Origin: Haloferax marinum
GTDB taxonomy: Archaea > Halobacteriota > Halobacteria > Halobacteriales > Haloferacaceae
NCBI RefSeq assembly: GCF_009674625.1
Contig: NZ_WKJQ01000001.1
Coordinates: 2,480,001 to 2,544,000 of the forward strand
Reading direction: 5' to 3'
DNA length: 64,000 nucleotides
Positions 1-8,832 of this stretch are shown piece by piece; position 1 is the stretch's first letter; the number at the start of each line of letters is the position of its first letter. The notes under the pieces were generated by a model. The model did no database searches, was not told the DNA's origin, and was given only the letters and a program-made list of their open reading frames with translations. Both the position numbers and the translations under genes were made by a program.

Positions 1-429
1 ACCCCCTACGCCGACGTGGCGGCCGCCATCGACGCCGACACCGACGACGTCATCGCCGCTATCGAACGCCTGCTCGACGATGGCTGTATCAAACGCATCG
101 GCTGTATCGTCAACCACGTCGTCACCGGCTTTCGGAACAACTGCATGGTCGTCTGGAACGTCCCAGACGACGAACTCGACGCTCGCGGCGAAGTCGTCGG
201 CAGTCTCCCGTACGTCACCCTCTGTTACCACCGCCCCCGCCGCCCCGACCAGGACTGGCAGTACAATCTGTTCACGATGATTCACGGCCGCGACGCCGAC
301 GCCGTGGACGCCAAAATCGACGAACTCGCCGAGGAGTATCTCCCGTTCGACCACGAGCGACTCTACTCGACGGAGACGCTGAAACAGACCGGCGCGCAGT
401 ACGAAGAACTGGTGGGTTCGAGCGACTAA
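1..429 (+). CDS. Siroheme decarboxylase subunit (AhbB-like half), 5'-truncated by the window edge
   Basis: The frame is open from base 1 and gives the last 142 residues of an Lrp/AsnC-fold siroheme decarboxylase (AhbA/AhbB family), which removes two acetate side chains of siroheme to give didecarboxysiroheme in archaeal haem synthesis. The visible part matches the second half of the complete fused protein at 44904-45965: the same TPYADVA entry, the I-x-N-H segment near visible residue 38, the CYHRPRRP stretch, an F-T-M-I-H-G segment like F-A-M-T-H-G, and an LKQTG ending like LKKTG. The N-terminal half lies outside the window, so whether this copy is also a fused AhbAB cannot be seen. It is a paralogue, not a repeat of the same gene: identity is only moderate. 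Confidence 0.85.
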   Translation, partial: TPYADVAAAIDADTDDVIAAIERLLDDGCIKRIGCIVNHVVTGFRNNCMVVWNVPDDELDARGEVVGSLPYVTLCYHRPRRPDQDWQYNLFTMIHGRDADAVDAKIDELAEEYLPFDHERLYSTETLKQTGAQYEELVGSSD

Positions 430-577
430 CGCGCTGGCGCTCACACCCCAACCGTTCGTCGTGCTGAGACATCCCCGTTTCCAGTGGAATTCAGGTCTAA
501 CTCGTGCCCGACCGATGCCCGTCTCGTGCCCGAGTTCGGCAAAGTGACCCTGTCGTCGGCCCGTTCACACGCTCCGG

Positions 578-1501
578 CTATCGGTCGTTTCGCTCGGCCC
601 ACGGACTGAGTATCGCAGTGACAGCCTCGTTCATCGGCACGTCGACGCCGACGTCCTCGGCGTGACGGACGACCGCTCCGTTGAGTGCGTCGAGTTCCAT
701 CGGTTTGCCGTGTGTCAGGTCGTAGTGGAGTGACGAGTACATCTCGGGGGCGAGGCCCTGTGCGAAGTCGAGCCATTCGTCGACGAGTCCCTCGGGGAGG
801 TCGACACCCTCAGCACGCGCGACTGTGGCAACTTCCGTCAGGATGTCGTGAAACATCTCCCACGAGGCGTCGGTCTCGCGAATCTCACCTATCGGAAGAC
901 GAGTCGTCGCCGTCATCCCGGCCTGCGCACAGATGAACGTGAACTTCCGCCAGAGTTCGACGGAGATGTCGTCTGCGAGCACCGCGTCGACGCCGTCACA
1001 CTCGGACATCGCGTCGTGGAGCGCCTCGATTCGGGGCGTCTTTTCGCCGTCGAGTTCGCCGTAGACGAACCGTGCGGGACCACCGGTGTGTTCGACGACG
1101 CCGGGTTCCTTGATAGTCGAAAAGATGTACGCCACGCCACCGACCACGTGGTCCGCACCGACTTCGTCGGCAATCCAGTGCTCGCTATCGACGCCGTTTT
1201 GGAACGATACGACGGCAGTGTTCTCTCCGAGAAGCGGATGGAGGTCCGCTGCGGCGGCTTCGACGTCGTGTGCCTTCGTACAGAGGAGGACGTAGTCACA
1301 CGCGCCGACGTCCGCGGGGTCCTCGGTCGCAGGGAGGTCCACGGTCGTGTCGCCGGCGACGCTCTCGACGCGCAGGCCGTCGGTCTGGAGCGCAGCGAGA
1401 TGGGACCCACGAGCGATGAGGTGAACCTCGTGGCCCGCGTCTGCGAGTCTCGCACCGAGATAGCCGCCGACTCCACCGGCACCGAAGATAGCGAACTTCA
1501 T
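578..1501 (-). CDS. Ketopantoate reductase family (PanE/ApbA-like) dehydrogenase
   Basis: A 307-residue protein with an N-terminal Rossmann fold (GAGGVG at residues 7-12), the family QNG triplet at 101-103 and an all-helical C-terminal domain. The family reduces 2-dehydropantoate to pantoate with NADPH in CoA synthesis. The catalytic lysine is probably K186 (WRKFTF), but the two asparagines that usually follow at +4 and +8 are Ile190 and Ala194, so the substrate may be another 2-oxo or 3-hydroxy acid. Length is normal. The gene stands alone, convergent with the Ahb fragment to its left. The ATG at 1501 is the natural start since the Rossmann strand begins at residue 2. Confidence 0.85.
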   Translation of the reverse strand: MKFAIFGAGGVGGYLGARLADAGHEVHLIARGSHLAALQTDGLRVESVAGDTTVDLPATEDPADVGACDYVLLCTKAHDVEAAAADLHPLLGENTAVVSFQNGVDSEHWIADEVGADHVVGGVAYIFSTIKEPGVVEHTGGPARFVYGELDGEKTPRIEALHDAMSECDGVDAVLADDISVELWRKFTFICAQAGMTATTRLPIGEIRETDASWEMFHDILTEVATVARAEGVDLPEGLVDEWLDFAQGLAPEMYSSLHYDLTHGKPMELDALNGAVVRHAEDVGVDVPMNEAVTAILSPWAERNDR

Positions 1502-1630
1502 GCTTCGAGTTGACGAGGCCGCATAAAAGAGGTTGAGGAGGCAGAGTCGTCACGTGGGTCTCGCAGGTCGTTCTCTCGGATGGAGAATCGGTCTCGATGG
1601 TTATCGTTGGCTGACACGAATATCTAGCGT

Positions 1631-2533
1631 ATGCCTTCCATCAAATCCCGAATAACGTCCCACCCCGTCGTGTCGTTCTTCGTCTTCGCGTACGTGATTA
1701 CGTGGACCATCAACGCGCCCGTCCTCCTGTTCGACATCGGCCCTTCGTGGACTGCGTGGGGTCTCTTTACGCTCGGCGCGCTCGGCCCGTTCCTCGCCGC
1801 AACCATCGTCCTATGGGCAGGTGGTCAGTCGGTCCGTGAGTGGTTCAAGCCCCGCCTCCGCTGGCGCGTTCCCCTTCGGTGGTACGTCGCTGTCGTCGGC
1901 ATTCCAGTCGTGTTCCTCGCACTGGGAACGGCGATGTACGGCCTCCTCGGCTACCCGGTCGACCTCGGCGTCCTCGATTTAGGGACCGTCTTCTACCTCA
2001 CGCTTCCGCTGTTCATCGTCTTCGAAGCAATCGTCGGCGGCGGGAAAGAAGAACTCGGGTGGCGCGGGTTCGCACTCCCACGATTACAGGCTCGATACGG
2101 AGCGGCCATCTCTGGCCTCCTCATCGGTATCGGGTGGGCCCTCTGGCACCTCCCGATGTTTTTCACCACGTCTTCCCCGCACGGGACGTGGCCACTCGGA
2201 CAGCAAGTGCTCTGGGGCGTCAGCGTCGTCGGATTCTCTCTCGTCTTGACGTGGTTGTACAACGAGACGGGAAGCGTCTGGATTGCGATGCTCGGACACG
2301 GTGCCATCAACATCTTGAGCGGTCTCGTCCCCATCGACGCCGCAGTCGTCGGGACACCCTTCTACGAAGAGGTTCGTATCGCCGCAATCGGAACGTTCGC
2401 CGTGGCGGTCTGGATTGTCGCTCTCGTGCTCGTCGTCACGCGCGGTGCAGATAGCCTCTCGAAACACCCCGCGACGACGAGCGGATTACCTGATGCGACT
2501 GTTGCCTCGGCTACCCCTCGTCGGGCGGACTGA
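1631..2533 (+). CDS. CPBP-family intramembrane protease (CAAX/Abi) homologue
   Basis: A 300-residue protein with about eight hydrophobic segments. It carries the family's signature motifs in order: EELGWRG at 140-146 with the two glutamates and arginine, the second-motif histidine H173 in ALWHLP, and HGAIN at 223-227. These residues form the intramembrane metalloprotease site of CPBP proteins (Rce1-type CAAX proteases and bacteriocin self-immunity proteins). Substrates in archaea are unknown. The C-terminal tail after residue 280 is hydrophilic. It is transcribed divergently from the PanE-like gene across 130 bases. Confidence 0.88.
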   Translation: MPSIKSRITSHPVVSFFVFAYVITWTINAPVLLFDIGPSWTAWGLFTLGALGPFLAATIVLWAGGQSVREWFKPRLRWRVPLRWYVAVVGIPVVFLALGTAMYGLLGYPVDLGVLDLGTVFYLTLPLFIVFEAIVGGGKEELGWRGFALPRLQARYGAAISGLLIGIGWALWHLPMFFTTSSPHGTWPLGQQVLWGVSVVGFSLVLTWLYNETGSVWIAMLGHGAINILSGLVPIDAAVVGTPFYEEVRIAAIGTFAVAVWIVALVLVVTRGADSLSKHPATTSGLPDATVASATPRRAD

Positions 2534-2558
2534 ACAGAGAAAACGAGACCGACACCGG

Positions 2559-3422
2559 TTACAGCGGCGACAGTCGGGCCAACAACTGCGCCCCGCGAAT
2601 TGCTCCTTCTTTCGCCAGATACCCGCTCTTGAGCGCGCCGACCCTCGCGAGATACGCCGATTTGATGGCTCCTTTCTTCGCCAGCACGCCGCTCGTCAGC
2701 GCGCCACGTTTGGCGTAGTACGCCGACTTCCGACCGGCCGCGCCGACGTAGTGTTTCGTACTCGTCGGAATCGGCGTCCGGCGGCCTTGAACCCGTGTCG
2801 ACCCACTGCGAATCGCGTCGAGGATGTCGTCGCCCGAAAGCGAGGCGCGCGTCACGTCGGGTATCTCGATTTCGGTGTACGCACGGCCGACGTATCCGAC
2901 TTTGTGCGCGTCACTGCCGGCGACACCGGGATACATGCGATTCGAAGCGAACCGGCGTGCGCGGCGGTTCTTGTACCCGGTAAACAGCCACGAGTTGTAC
3001 GTCTCGATGGCGTCGAAGGCATCACCAGCGTTCGTGTCGTGGTATTTCGCCAGTTTGCGCTTGCGAATCCCGTGACGACTTCGTTGGAACGGGTGCGGAA
3101 CGATGGCGACACCGCCTCGGTCACGAACCCACTGGGCCGTCTCGTCGAGTGGGCGACGACGGGGTGGGAGTTCTTCGACACCAAGCGCGAGTAGGTGGCC
3201 GTCCGCCGTCGAGACTTCGACGCCGGGGATTCCCACGAGGCCGTACATCGGGGCGAGTTGCGCCGCTCGAATGGACTCGTGGATGACGTCGTGGTCGGTG
3301 ATGACGACGGCGTCGAGTCCGATTTCTGCGGCCTGCTCTAAGATGAGTTCGACCGGGTCGTCGGCGTCGTACGACCCCTCTGAGTGGACGTGCGGGTCGA
3401 TTCGGACGGTCAGCGCGGACAC
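2559..3422 (-). CDS. PHP-domain metal-dependent hydrolase with an 11-residue repeat tail
   Basis: PHP-family hydrolase (phosphoesterase fold) of 287 residues from the GTG at 3422. I chose this start because the PHP core begins immediately (IDPHVHSEG, HxH at 11-13); the frame stays open upstream to 3557 but that part reads like non-coding sequence. Other metal-site elements are TDHD at 42-45, Glu69, His110 in PHPF and D171/H173 in GSDAH. After the catalytic domain, residues 233-287 are five consecutive 11-residue units of the type SGYLAKEGAIR, an amphipathic Ala/Lys-rich helix whose role is unknown. It is convergent with the CPBP gene. Confidence 0.85.
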   Translation of the reverse strand: MSALTVRIDPHVHSEGSYDADDPVELILEQAAEIGLDAVVITDHDVIHESIRAAQLAPMYGLVGIPGVEVSTADGHLLALGVEELPPRRRPLDETAQWVRDRGGVAIVPHPFQRSRHGIRKRKLAKYHDTNAGDAFDAIETYNSWLFTGYKNRRARRFASNRMYPGVAGSDAHKVGYVGRAYTEIEIPDVTRASLSGDDILDAIRSGSTRVQGRRTPIPTSTKHYVGAAGRKSAYYAKRGALTSGVLAKKGAIKSAYLARVGALKSGYLAKEGAIRGAQLLARLSPL

Positions 3423-3628
3423 AGACTCTCGTAATACGTCGGGAACGAAAAAGCCATGCCCGAAGCGTGCTAGCGCCCCACACCGTCTGTTGCTTCCCGG
3501 AAATCTCTCACAACCGCCTTCAGTCGCCCGGAGACGTCTGAAATCGCCGGGCACCACGCGCTCGTCAGTTCTCGCACACGGTTTCGTTTCAGCGAACCGT
3601 TAAGAATTCTCCCGTCGTGTGTTCTCAT

Positions 3629-5374
3629 ATGGCATCATCAGACGGGTTCGTCCCTGCTGTCGCACTCGACGAACTTCGTGAGGCGGGTCGAGAACTCGTC
3701 TCCGCCGATGGTCGGACAATCGCCCTCTTCGTCCACGAAGGCGAGGTGAGAGCGGTCGATAACGCGTGCCCGCACATGGGGTTCCCACTCGTCGAAGGAA
3801 GCGTAGACGACGGCGTCCTCACCTGTCACTGGCACCACGCTCGCTTCGAACTCTCGTGTGGCGACACCTTCGACCCGTGGGCCGACGACGTGCTCACCTA
3901 TCCGGTCGAAATCCGCGACGGGACCGTCTACGTCGACCCACACCCCGAACTGGACGACCCGCCGCAGGTCCACTGGTCCAACAGACTCGAAGACGGCCTC
4001 GAACAGAACCTCCGTCTCGTGGTCGCAAAGTCGGTCATCGGACTCCTCGATGCCGGCGTCGACGCCACGGACCCGCTGGAGACCGGTATCCGATTCGGGT
4101 GTCGATACCGCCGACAGGGATGGGGTCCGGGACTCACGGTCCTCACTGCGATGGCGAACGTCCTCCCCGACCTCGACCCACTCGACCGCAAACGCGCCCT
4201 CTATCACGGCCTCCTCGAAGTCGGCAACGACGTGTCGAACGAACCGCCACAGTTCGAACAGGAACCACTCGGCGCCACGGACACGTCGTTCGACCGCCTC
4301 CTGTCGTGGTTCCGTGAGAATATCGAGGTCCGAGACCCATCGGGTGCAGAGCGCGTTCTCAGGACGGCCATCGCCGCCGGATACGACGACGACGACCTCG
4401 CACGACTCCTCGCGACGGCGGCGACCGACCACCGCTACATCCAGACAGGCCACGTCCTCGACTTCGTCAACAAAGCGTGCGAGGCGCTCGACCACGTCGG
4501 GTGGGGGTACGCCGACGAGGTGCTCCCGAGTCTCGTCCGTGGACTCGCGACTGCAGACCGAAAAGAAGAGTCTGCAGAGTGGCGTCGCCCAATCGACCTC
4601 GCTGGCCTCCTCGACGACACGTTCGACGAACTGGACCGGTTCGTGGAGTTCGGGGCAGGCAAGACGTGGTCGCGTCCCGACGATATCCTCGACCCACTCC
4701 TCGGTGACGACCCCGACGCTATCGTGGATACACTGGTCGAAGCGATTCGAGACGGTGCGACGCCCGAAGAACTCGCAGACATCGTCTCGCTCGCCGCCGG
4801 CGTTCGTGTCGCCCAGTTCGCCACGAGCAACGAGTTCAGCGACTGGAACACGGTCCACCACACCTTCACTTACGCCAACGCAGTCCACCAACTGACCAAG
4901 CGAACGGACGCGGTGGAACTCTACCGTGGTGTGTTCGACGCCGCCATCAACGTCTACCTCGACCGGTTCTTGAACACGCCACCGGCACCCCTCCCCGACG
5001 TGAACCCCGACGCGAATCCGCAGGCCGAACTCGACACGCTCTCGGCCGCATTCGACGCGGAAGGACGGGTCAACGAGGCAGGGCGCGCCGCCGCCCACTT
5101 CCTCGACGCCGGTGGCGACCCGGCGACACTCAGACGAGAACTCGGCGGCGCACTCGTCACAGAAGATGCTGGGTTCCACACGTACCAGGCGCTCGAAGCA
5201 GGATTCACGCAAGTCGCCTCACGGCCACCAGAAGAAGCGCGGACGCTCTTGGTTGGCGTCGCGCGATATCTCGCTGCTCACTCACCGACGCGCCGAGAGC
5301 GAGAACAGACGTTCACCATCGCGTCGCGTCTCCAGCGAGGCGATTCGGTCCACGAGACGGGTAATACGGAGTAA
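3629..5374 (+). CDS. Rieske [2Fe-2S] domain fused to a large helical domain of unknown function
   Basis: A 581-residue protein from ATG 3629 (a GTG four codons upstream is less likely). Residues about 8-105 are a Rieske domain with both ligand pairs: C47-x-H49 in CPHMGFP and C66-x2-H69 in CHWHH, as in ferredoxin-like Rieske subunits that pass electrons to an oxygenase or reductase. The remaining roughly 470 residues are helical and unlike any oxygenase domain I can name. They contain histidine clusters (HRYIQTGH, HHTFTYANAVH and FHTYQ) that could bind a metal. The electron acceptor may therefore be in the same chain. No transmembrane segment is seen, so it should be cytoplasmic. Confidence 0.8.
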   Translation: MASSDGFVPAVALDELREAGRELVSADGRTIALFVHEGEVRAVDNACPHMGFPLVEGSVDDGVLTCHWHHARFELSCGDTFDPWADDVLTYPVEIRDGTVYVDPHPELDDPPQVHWSNRLEDGLEQNLRLVVAKSVIGLLDAGVDATDPLETGIRFGCRYRRQGWGPGLTVLTAMANVLPDLDPLDRKRALYHGLLEVGNDVSNEPPQFEQEPLGATDTSFDRLLSWFRENIEVRDPSGAERVLRTAIAAGYDDDDLARLLATAATDHRYIQTGHVLDFVNKACEALDHVGWGYADEVLPSLVRGLATADRKEESAEWRRPIDLAGLLDDTFDELDRFVEFGAGKTWSRPDDILDPLLGDDPDAIVDTLVEAIRDGATPEELADIVSLAAGVRVAQFATSNEFSDWNTVHHTFTYANAVHQLTKRTDAVELYRGVFDAAINVYLDRFLNTPPAPLPDVNPDANPQAELDTLSAAFDAEGRVNEAGRAAAHFLDAGGDPATLRRELGGALVTEDAGFHTYQALEAGFTQVASRPPEEARTLLVGVARYLAAHSPTRREREQTFTIASRLQRGDSVHETGNTE

Positions 5375-5396
5375 TCTCGGGGCTTTCCGCCTGCTC

Positions 5397-6431
5397 TCAC
5401 CTGTCGGCGATTCGTTCGCCCGCTTCGATACCGCTCCAGAGAGCGGCGTGGACCCGACCTTCTCCGGTCGTCCAGTCGCCGGCGAAGTACAGGCCTTCCA
5501 ACTCACCAGACCGAATGACATCTCGGTTGGCGACCCCATCGGGGAGCGCGTACCGCCACCCCTGGTCGTCTACCCAGTCCGGGTCGCGCAATCTGTCGTC
5601 GTCGAGGAGGTCAGCGACCATGTCAGCGACTTCGGCGGTTGCTTCGTCCTGTGGGTCGTCGTAGTGTTCGGTCGACCACTCGGGACTCGGTTGGACGACG
5701 AGTAGACTCTCGCCATCGGGAACGTGGCCCTCTTTGCACTCTTCGCGTGCGACCCACCCGAGTGGGTGGGCTTTGTCCGTGTTCACCAGCGCGTACCACG
5801 GTTCGTCCACCTCGAACGGGTAGTGGAGAACTACCGAGCGAATCGTCCGGTACTGGACGCTCCCGATGGCCTCACGGAGTCCGACCATACACTGGTCGCC
5901 CCACCCCATCTCGGTGAGGAGCGCGGCCGTCTGCGGTGCGGGCGGCGTCAACAAGACCACGTCGTACGGGCCGTGACGGACCCCTTCGTCGTCGACGACA
6001 GACCAGTAGTTGGTCTCTGGGTTGTGGTCGATGGCCGCGACGCGCGTCTCGCGTTCGACTGTCGCGTCGGTCTGTGCGAGCATTCGCTTCGCGAGTTGGG
6101 TGATTCCCTCCGTCCACGTCCACTTGTGTTGGTCGCGCGCGTCGCCGCGGGAGACGACACCGTCGGCGTCGAACGTCCACACCGGTTCTTCGATATCGAC
6201 CAACCCATCTTCTCCCAGACTTCGAACGAGTCGCTCGGTCCGGTGGTCGTAGTCTTTCACGTAGTTTGCGCCGTGGTCGTACCGACAGTCGTGTTTGCGA
6301 CGTGTCGCGGCGCGCCCGCACACGCCTCGACTCTTCTCGAGGATGGTCACGTCGACACGCTCGTCTCGAAGTGCGTATGCCGCTCCGACCCCCGCGGCAC
6401 CGGCTCCCACGATACACACGTCACGAGTCAT
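5397..6431 (-). CDS. FAD-dependent oxidoreductase, renalase/amine-oxidase-like
   Basis: 344 residues with an N-terminal dinucleotide-binding motif (GAGAAG at 9-14), a Glu at the end of the second strand followed by the SRGVCGRAATRR segment typical of renalase-like and FAD amine-oxidase families, and the C-terminal FAD motif FAGDWTTGEGRVHAA. Members oxidise amines or dihydropyridine-type NAD(P)H isomers; the substrate here cannot be told. The protein is slightly longer than bacterial renalases. It is convergent with the Rieske fusion gene, whose stop lies 22 bases away, so the two are not co-transcribed. Confidence 0.85.
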   Translation of the reverse strand: MTRDVCIVGAGAAGVGAAYALRDERVDVTILEKSRGVCGRAATRRKHDCRYDHGANYVKDYDHRTERLVRSLGEDGLVDIEEPVWTFDADGVVSRGDARDQHKWTWTEGITQLAKRMLAQTDATVERETRVAAIDHNPETNYWSVVDDEGVRHGPYDVVLLTPPAPQTAALLTEMGWGDQCMVGLREAIGSVQYRTIRSVVLHYPFEVDEPWYALVNTDKAHPLGWVAREECKEGHVPDGESLLVVQPSPEWSTEHYDDPQDEATAEVADMVADLLDDDRLRDPDWVDDQGWRYALPDGVANRDVIRSGELEGLYFAGDWTTGEGRVHAALWSGIEAGERIADR

Positions 6432-6562
6432 CCCGACACCCCGCGTGTGACTCCTGCCTGCATCGTATGAACCAGTGGGTTCGAGGCGCTAAAAGACTCG
6501 CACAGCGGCGGGATTAGTCGGACAGACGAAACTGATTCACGTCTCGCACTCACACACACGGT

Positions 6563-7264
6563 ATGTACGATTCGGTCATCTTCGACCACGACGGCGTGTT
6601 GACGACGCTCGTCGATATCTCGCTCCTCCAAGACGCGACGTGGGCGGCGTTCGACGAACTCGGTGTGACGGACCCCGACCCAACCCACGTCGAACAGATG
6701 GTCATCAACGTCTCGCCCGACGACGTCCACACCGTCGCGGGCGCGTACGACCTCGACCCGGAGACGCTGTTCCGAACGCGCGACGAATTCTCGTCGTCCT
6801 ACCAGTGTGCGGCAGTCAGAGACGGACGGAAGAGACCGTACGACGACTTCGACTCGATTCGCCGCATCGGGGCACCGTTGGGAATCGTCTCGAGCAACCA
6901 GCAGGAGACGATCGATTTCGTCCTCTCGCACCTCGACGTCACCGACTTGTTCGGCGTGGCCTACGGCCGCGAACCGTCGATGTCGAGCCTCCACCGAAAG
7001 AAACCCGAACCCTACTACCTCGAACGGGCGATGTCGGAACTCGGCGTCGAATCCCCGCTGTTCGTCGGCGACAGTGACACCGATATCGCCGCCGCGGAGG
7101 CCGCGGGTGTCGATTCGGCGTTCATCCGCCGTGACCACCGCGCCGACCACACGCCGTCGCCAGACCCGACGCACGAAGTCTCCGGCCTCGACGACTTGCT
7201 CGCTATCGACGGCGTTCCGGTCGACGGAGACGGGGACGTCGCCGCCGACGGGGGAGTTCGATGA
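6563..7264 (+). CDS. HAD-superfamily hydrolase
   Basis: 233 residues. HAD motif I is DHDG (nucleophile D8, acid/base D10), motif II is the serine of VSSN near 110, motif III lysine is K146/K147 in RKKPEP and motif IV is GDSDTD at 169-174. A four-helix cap lies between residues 15 and 100, as in phosphoglycolate phosphatase-like enzymes, so a small phosphomonoester is the likely substrate. The last four bases (ATGA) overlap the start of the aldo/keto reductase at 7261, so the two are translationally coupled. Confidence 0.85.
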   Translation: MYDSVIFDHDGVLTTLVDISLLQDATWAAFDELGVTDPDPTHVEQMVINVSPDDVHTVAGAYDLDPETLFRTRDEFSSSYQCAAVRDGRKRPYDDFDSIRRIGAPLGIVSSNQQETIDFVLSHLDVTDLFGVAYGREPSMSSLHRKKPEPYYLERAMSELGVESPLFVGDSDTDIAAAEAAGVDSAFIRRDHRADHTPSPDPTHEVSGLDDLLAIDGVPVDGDGDVAADGGVR

Positions 7265-8034
7265 GCCGCGTCCCCCGCGTCGGACTCGGAACGATGGGTC
7301 TCGACACGCCCGCCGACGCGACTGCGGTAACGACCGCACTGGAACTGGGCTACCGACACGTCGATACCGCCCAGATTTACGACAACGAGTCAGTCGTCGG
7401 TGACGCCATCGCTGCCGCCGAACCCCCCCGAGAAGACGTCTTCCTCGCGACCAAAGTCTGGGCAGACAGTCTCGCGTACGACGACGTGCTCCGGACGACT
7501 CGGGAGAGCCTCGACCGCCTGGGAACCGAGTACGTAGACCTGCTGTACGTCCATCGGCCGATAGAGACCTACGACCCACCAGCGACCCTCGCTGCCTTCG
7601 ACGAACTCGTCGACGAGGGACGCACCCGTGCTGTCGGCGTGAGCAACTTCACTATCGAGGAGTTGGACGAAGCGCTCGACACGCTGGAGGCACCCCTCGC
7701 CGCACATCAGACGGAGTACCACCCGCTGTTCCAGCGACCCGAACTTCTCGAACACGCCGAGAGACACGACTACAGCGTGGTCGCCTACTCACCACTCTCG
7801 GGTGGGCGCGTCCGCGACGTCGACGAAGTCGTCTCGGTCGCAGAGAAACACGACGTCACACCCGAGGCTGTGAGTCTGGCGTGGTTGGCGGCGAAGGGCG
7901 TCCGCGTCATTCCGAAAGCGTCGAGTGAGAAACACCTCCGGGCAAACTTCGAAGCGGTGGACGTCCACCTCGACGACGAAGACATCGCCGCGATAGACGC
8001 TGTCGACCGGGAAATCGAACTGTATCCGGAGTAA
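7261..8034 (+). CDS. Aldo/keto reductase
   Basis: 257 residues, a (beta/alpha)8 NAD(P)H-dependent reductase of the 2,5-diketo-gluconate reductase subgroup. The catalytic tetrad is visible: D35 and Y40 in VDTAQIYDNE, K65 in ATKVW and H98 in YVHRP. The cofactor-binding segment near the end (IPKASSEKHLRANF) is also present. It overlaps the upstream HAD gene by four bases, which suggests a shared pathway (for example dephosphorylation and reduction of a sugar or polyol), but that is inference. Confidence 0.88.
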   Translation: MSRVPRVGLGTMGLDTPADATAVTTALELGYRHVDTAQIYDNESVVGDAIAAAEPPREDVFLATKVWADSLAYDDVLRTTRESLDRLGTEYVDLLYVHRPIETYDPPATLAAFDELVDEGRTRAVGVSNFTIEELDEALDTLEAPLAAHQTEYHPLFQRPELLEHAERHDYSVVAYSPLSGGRVRDVDEVVSVAEKHDVTPEAVSLAWLAAKGVRVIPKASSEKHLRANFEAVDVHLDDEDIAAIDAVDREIELYPE

Positions 8035-8090
8035 CCGTCGTCACCCGTTTCACGCCGGAAATATCATCGTTGATACCTGTCCCGGAACGA

Positions 8091-8098
8091 TTATAATA
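8091..8098 (+). promoter_or_regulatory. TATA box for the KaiC-like gene
   Basis: TTATAATA lies 22-29 bases before the ATG at 8120, the haloarchaeal spacing for a leaderless transcript. This decides the start at 8120 over the upstream ATG at 8105, even though an AGGAGGT overlaps 8098-8104. Confidence 0.6.
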
Positions 8099-8119
8099 GG
8101 AGGTATGGTGTGTCCGAGC

Positions 8120-8824
8120 ATGCGGATTCCGAGTGGGGTTAGCGGGTTCGACGAACTTATCCAGGGTGGCTTCCTTCCACGACGACTGTACGTGTTGAGT
8201 GGGCCACCGGGGAGTGGCAAGACCACGTTCACAGCACAGTTCATCGCAGAAGGACTTCGAAACGGCGAACAGTGCATGTACATCACCATGCACGAGACCC
8301 AAGACGAACTCGTCAACGACATGTCGAGTTTCGACTTCGGGTTCGAGACGCTCACGAAATCAGATGGCTTCCGATACATCAATCTCGTGAGTCCGAAGGG
8401 GAAACACCTCCTCAATCAGTTCTCACAGAGCGGCAGTACGTCGAGCGTCCAGAGTCTCACGGACAAGATCGTCGCCTTCGTCAACTCTCGACAGGTCGAC
8501 CGATTGGTCATCGACTCGACGATGCTCCTCCGACTGTTCTTCGCCAACGGTTCCGAGGAGATGACGCGGTTCCTCACGGCACTCAAACAGGGCGACGCGA
8601 CGACGCTCCTCATCTCAGAGATGACAGACCCGTCGTCGTACTCCGACGAGCACTTCCTCGCTCACGGTGTCGTCTTCTTCCACAACTACCTCGAAGCGAC
8701 GGGGATGACGCGAGGGATTCAGGTCATCAAGATGCGCGGGACGAATATCGACTGCGACATCCGGTCGCTCACCTTCACCGACAACGGGCTGGTCGTAGAC
8801 CCCCGGTCGAAGGTCGACCTCTGA
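8120..8824 (+). CDS. KaiC/RadA-like single-domain ATPase (RecA superfamily)
   Basis: 234 residues. It carries a Walker A motif (GPPGSGKTT at 28-36) and a Walker B strand ending in Asp (RLVIDS near 128-133). The start SGVSGFDELIQGG is typical of archaeal KaiC-like/RAD55 proteins. Only one ATPase domain is present and no DNA-binding domain, so it resembles the haloarchaeal signalling ATPases rather than a recombinase or a true clock protein. In place of the KaiC glutamate pair there is HETQDE. The next gene follows after eight bases and is probably a functional partner. Start chosen from the TATA position; a longer form from 8105 adds five residues. Confidence 0.8.
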   Translation: MRIPSGVSGFDELIQGGFLPRRLYVLSGPPGSGKTTFTAQFIAEGLRNGEQCMYITMHETQDELVNDMSSFDFGFETLTKSDGFRYINLVSPKGKHLLNQFSQSGSTSSVQSLTDKIVAFVNSRQVDRLVIDSTMLLRLFFANGSEEMTRFLTALKQGDATTLLISEMTDPSSYSDEHFLAHGVVFFHNYLEATGMTRGIQVIKMRGTNIDCDIRSLTFTDNGLVVDPRSKVDL

Positions 8825-8832
8825 GAGTCTCA

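Noticed and set aside
3638..5212. 524-codon minus-strand frame opposite the Rieske fusion gene
   Set aside because: Low-complexity Glu/Val/Arg composition; the + strand has clear Rieske ligands.
8105..8824. Start of the KaiC-like gene at 8105
   Set aside because: The TATA box lies only 7-14 bases upstream of that ATG, too close; 8120 has the right distance.
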